Shown one piece after another: positions 6,093-7,734 of a stretch of DNA of 7,734 nucleotides; the first letter of the stretch is position 1; every line of letters starts with the position of its first letter. The stretch is from Neisseriaceae bacterium (GTDB lineage: Bacteria; Pseudomonadota; Gammaproteobacteria; Burkholderiales; Neisseriaceae), in contig JASLBZ010000099.1 of NCBI GenBank assembly GCA_030146285.1, positions 1 through 7,734 on the forward strand, in the 5' to 3' direction. Below the pieces are notes generated by a model, which saw only the letters and a list, made by a program, of their open reading frames with translations, was not told the DNA's origin and made no database searches. Both the position numbers and the translations under genes were made by a program.

Positions 6093-6283
6093 GTTATTTT
6101 TTTGCTTATCGATTTTTTTACATTTCACTACTGCCACAAAAATGAATCTACCCAAGCAAAACATGACAGAACCGTTTGGCTTTGTGAATGCAAGCTGTCA
6201 CAAACAAACTGTGCTTAGTGCTACCCGTATTTTCATGGGCAATACACCTTAATTGAAAACGCTTTTCAGCTAAAAAAACCATT

Positions 6284-6312
6284 AAAAAATCCCACTGTAA
6301 AAAGTGGGATTT
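6284..6312 (-). terminator. Terminator of PotF paralogue B
   Basis: A perfect 10-bp stem (6287-6296 with 6303-6312; core TCCCACT/AGTGGGA) has a six-base loop. In the minus direction it is followed by a T run from the A stretch at 6284-6289. It begins about 20 bases past the stop of the minus-strand gene, so transcription of paralogue B should mostly end before paralogue A. Confidence 0.88.
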
Positions 6313-6331
6313 AAAATACAAACAATCTAGA

Positions 6332-7486
6332 TTATTGACCCGCTTTAATGCCTTGCCACAAGCGTACTGACATTTGCACGGCTTTAGGCGTCATGGGTTT
6401 CATAACAAAACTGTTGGCCATTTGCGCCTCTGTTGGGAAAATAGAGGTGTCTTTGGCCAATTCAGGGTTCATCAATGCACGTGCACCTTTGCTAGCTGGT
6501 GCAAACGTCACAAAGTCACCATTTAACGCAGCCACTTTAGGATCCAAAGTGTTGTTGATGTATTTGTATGCATTCGCAACATTCTGAGCATCCTTTGGAA
6601 TCAAGAATGAATCAATCCAAACACCAAAACCGCTCATGGGTACCAATGCCACAATTTTATTGCCTTTGACTTCTGCAGAACGGCGAGCTGCAATATTGAT
6701 GTCACCATTGTAGCCCATTGCCACACACAAATCGCCGCGTGCCAAATCATCGATGTAGCCAGAAGAGCTAAATCGTTTGTAATCCCCACGCACTTTGCGG
6801 ATGGTCTCTGCTGCGGCTTTTAGATCTTCAGGATTTTCGCTGTGTGTGTCTTTACCAATATAGCGAAGCACTGTTGGGAACACCTCAGTCGGGCTGTCTA
6901 AAATGCTAATGCCGCAGCTTTTTAACTTATTGGTGTATTCTGGGTTAAACAACAAATCCCATGAATTTTCTGGCAATTCACCACCTAAAGCTGCCTTCAC
7001 TTTTTCCTCATTGACACCAATGGTGATAATGCCCCAGAAGTACGGCACAGCATATTGATTACCAGGGTCAACTTGTTCCATCAATGCAAGCAATTGAGGA
7101 TCAATGTTGTTGTAATTTGAAATCTGGCTTTTATCAATTTTCTGGTATGCACCCGCTTGAATCTGACGACCCGCATGCGAAATGCTCGGCGCCACCAAGT
7201 CATAACCTGATTTGCCTGTTAAAATTTTTGCCTCTAATGTCTCATTGCTGTCATAGTAGTCATAACGAACTGTAACATTATTGGCTTTTTCAAAGTCAAT
7301 CACTGTTTGTGGATCAACGTAATCAGACCAATTGTAAATATTAAGCTGACTGGTTGACGTAGGGCTAGCACTCTCTGTTGATGTTGCTGATGCAGAACTT
7401 GATGCTTGGTTATCTGCTGTGCTTGAGCCACCACATGCAGTCAAAAACAATGCCATGGCTGCTGAGGCTAATAAGGTTTTTTGCAT
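6332..7486 (-). CDS. potF: PotF-like polyamine-binding lipoprotein, paralogue B
   Basis: This 384-residue binding lipoprotein has a signal segment ending in lipobox L15-T-A-C18, followed by Gly-Gly and a Ser/Ala/Thr linker (about 21-46). The PotF/PotD fold then runs from LNIYNWSDY (48-56) to the end, and well over half of the positions match paralogue A by eye. Pocket positions relative to E. coli PotF: W53, S54, D55, S101, E201, D262 and D292 are kept, W244 is Tyr259, F276 is Trp290 and Y314 is Phe328. Cys191 and Cys254 match the PotF cysteine pair. It should present putrescine or spermidine to an ABC importer that is not encoded here. ATG 7486 is chosen because AGGAGA lies 8 bases upstream and the signal peptide begins cleanly there; a longer frame from 7522 adds a charged stretch ahead of the signal. 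A dedicated promoter and terminator make it an independent unit. Confidence 0.92.
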   Translation of the reverse strand: MQKTLLASAAMALFLTACGGSSTADNQASSSASATSTESASPTSTSQLNIYNWSDYVDPQTVIDFEKANNVTVRYDYYDSNETLEAKILTGKSGYDLVAPSISHAGRQIQAGAYQKIDKSQISNYNNIDPQLLALMEQVDPGNQYAVPYFWGIITIGVNEEKVKAALGGELPENSWDLLFNPEYTNKLKSCGISILDSPTEVFPTVLRYIGKDTHSENPEDLKAAAETIRKVRGDYKRFSSSGYIDDLARGDLCVAMGYNGDINIAARRSAEVKGNKIVALVPMSGFGVWIDSFLIPKDAQNVANAYKYINNTLDPKVAALNGDFVTFAPASKGARALMNPELAKDTSIFPTEAQMANSFVMKPMTPKAVQMSVRLWQGIKAGQ

Positions 7487-7494
7487 AAAGTTTC

Positions 7495-7500
7495 TCTCCT
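7495..7500 (-). promoter_or_regulatory. Shine-Dalgarno site that sets the paralogue B start
   Basis: The minus strand reads AGGAGA, 8 bases before ATG 7486. It lies inside the longer frame that begins at 7522, so that upstream start is rejected. Confidence 0.85.
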
Positions 7501-7551
7501 TAAAAGGTAAATGTATAAACACTTTGTATTTCTCCCCGCCTGTCTTTTTTG

Positions 7552-7580
7552 CTTTTAAATGCTTTTAAGCGGTCTGACAA
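7552..7580 (-). promoter_or_regulatory. Second candidate promoter of PotF paralogue B
   Basis: On the minus strand TTGTCA (7575-7580) and TAAAAG (7552-7557) are 17 bp apart, with a start near 7545 and a leader of about 60 bases. The -10 side overlaps two 10-bp near-repeats, GCTTTTAAAT and GCTTTTAAGC (7551-7570 on the plus strand). It is weaker at -10 than the promoter at 7606-7634, and the two could act in tandem. Confidence 0.4.
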
Positions 7581-7605
7581 TAATTGCATCTCCAACGCGA
7601 ATGCT

Positions 7606-7634
7606 ATTTAACTGTTATTTGTAATCGATGACAA
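7606..7634 (-). promoter_or_regulatory. Sigma-70 promoter of PotF paralogue B
   Basis: On the minus strand TTGTCA (7629-7634) and TTAAAT (7606-7611) are exactly 17 bp apart, giving a start near 7599 and a leader of about 112 bases. The hexamers, spacing and distance to the ATG closely match the promoter of paralogue A, and both share AACTTGTCAT around the -35. The spacers themselves differ. Confidence 0.6.
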
Positions 7635-7734
7635 GTTTTTTCTATGGTCAAAGTGAAATAACTTTAACCGATATAAGCGCCCCGTGTTACTTTATTCTTT
7701 AAAAAGGGATGAATACTAGCGATTAGCTGTGATT

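Larger units (their letters stand above)
5951..6331. other. Intergenic region between the two PotF-like genes
   Basis: From right to left it holds the terminator of the upstream paralogue (6284-6312), about 190 bases with nothing recognisable (6093-6283), the promoter of the downstream paralogue (6064-6092), and an AT-rich leader of about 107 bases. The leader contains a 7-bp AT stem (ATCAATA at 5973-5979 with TATTGAT at 5990-5996) and the AAGGGGA ribosome site at 5958-5964. A 36-codon plus-strand frame at 6142-6252 has no ribosome site. Confidence 0.6.

Noticed and set aside
6142..6252. Small plus-strand frame of 36 codons between the PotF genes
   Set aside because: No ribosome site or promoter is visible, and the peptide has no recognisable features.
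7487..7522. Upstream extension of PotF paralogue B from 7522
   Set aside because: It would put charged residues ahead of a clean lipoprotein signal peptide and bury the AGGAGA ribosome site.
1..7734. CRISPR array, insertion sequence, tRNA or toxin-antitoxin pair
   Set aside because: No regularly spaced repeats, transposase motifs, tRNA-like folds or paired small genes were seen on either strand.

Overview
The window comes from an AT-rich Gram-negative proteobacterium. Three proteins carry lipobox signal peptides, and the transporter set (BetT, SotB, TyrP and two PotF/PotD-type binding proteins) fits Neisseriaceae or Moraxellaceae. The two polyamine-binding proteins resemble, from memory, the lipoprotein PotD/PotF proteins of Neisseria. 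One exact 12-mer and one 11/12 near-copy of the Kingella-type DNA uptake sequence (AGGCAGCCTGAA) add modest support for Neisseriaceae. Genus cannot be settled from this sequence alone.

Layout, left to right. (1) 1-306: the C-terminal end of a BCCT choline/betaine transporter (BetT type), closed by a strong hairpin terminator. (2) 449-1123: an unrecognised 224-residue lipoprotein, followed by two inverted repeats. (3) 1299-2516: sotB, a sugar efflux MFS transporter. (4) 2605-3786, minus strand: tyrP, a tyrosine/aromatic amino acid permease, convergent with sotB across a bidirectional terminator. (5) 3787-4315: a long AT-rich gap with two dyads, the second touching a perfect TATAAT. (6) 4316-4669: a 117-residue soluble orphan protein. 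(7) A bidirectional terminator, then two minus-strand paralogous PotF-like lipoproteins at 4757-5950 and 6332-7486. Each has its own promoter and its own terminator.

Functionally this is an envelope and transport region: osmolyte uptake (BetT), sugar efflux (SotB), aromatic amino acid uptake (TyrP) and polyamine capture (two PotF-like proteins with no ABC permease or ATPase in view). Terminators separate almost every gene, so these look like single-gene transcription units rather than an operon. I see no mobile element, CRISPR array, tRNA or rRNA, and no clear new multi-gene system. The least explained items are the orphan 117-residue gene with its dyad-containing promoter, the orphan lipoprotein, and the matched promoters of the two PotF paralogues.
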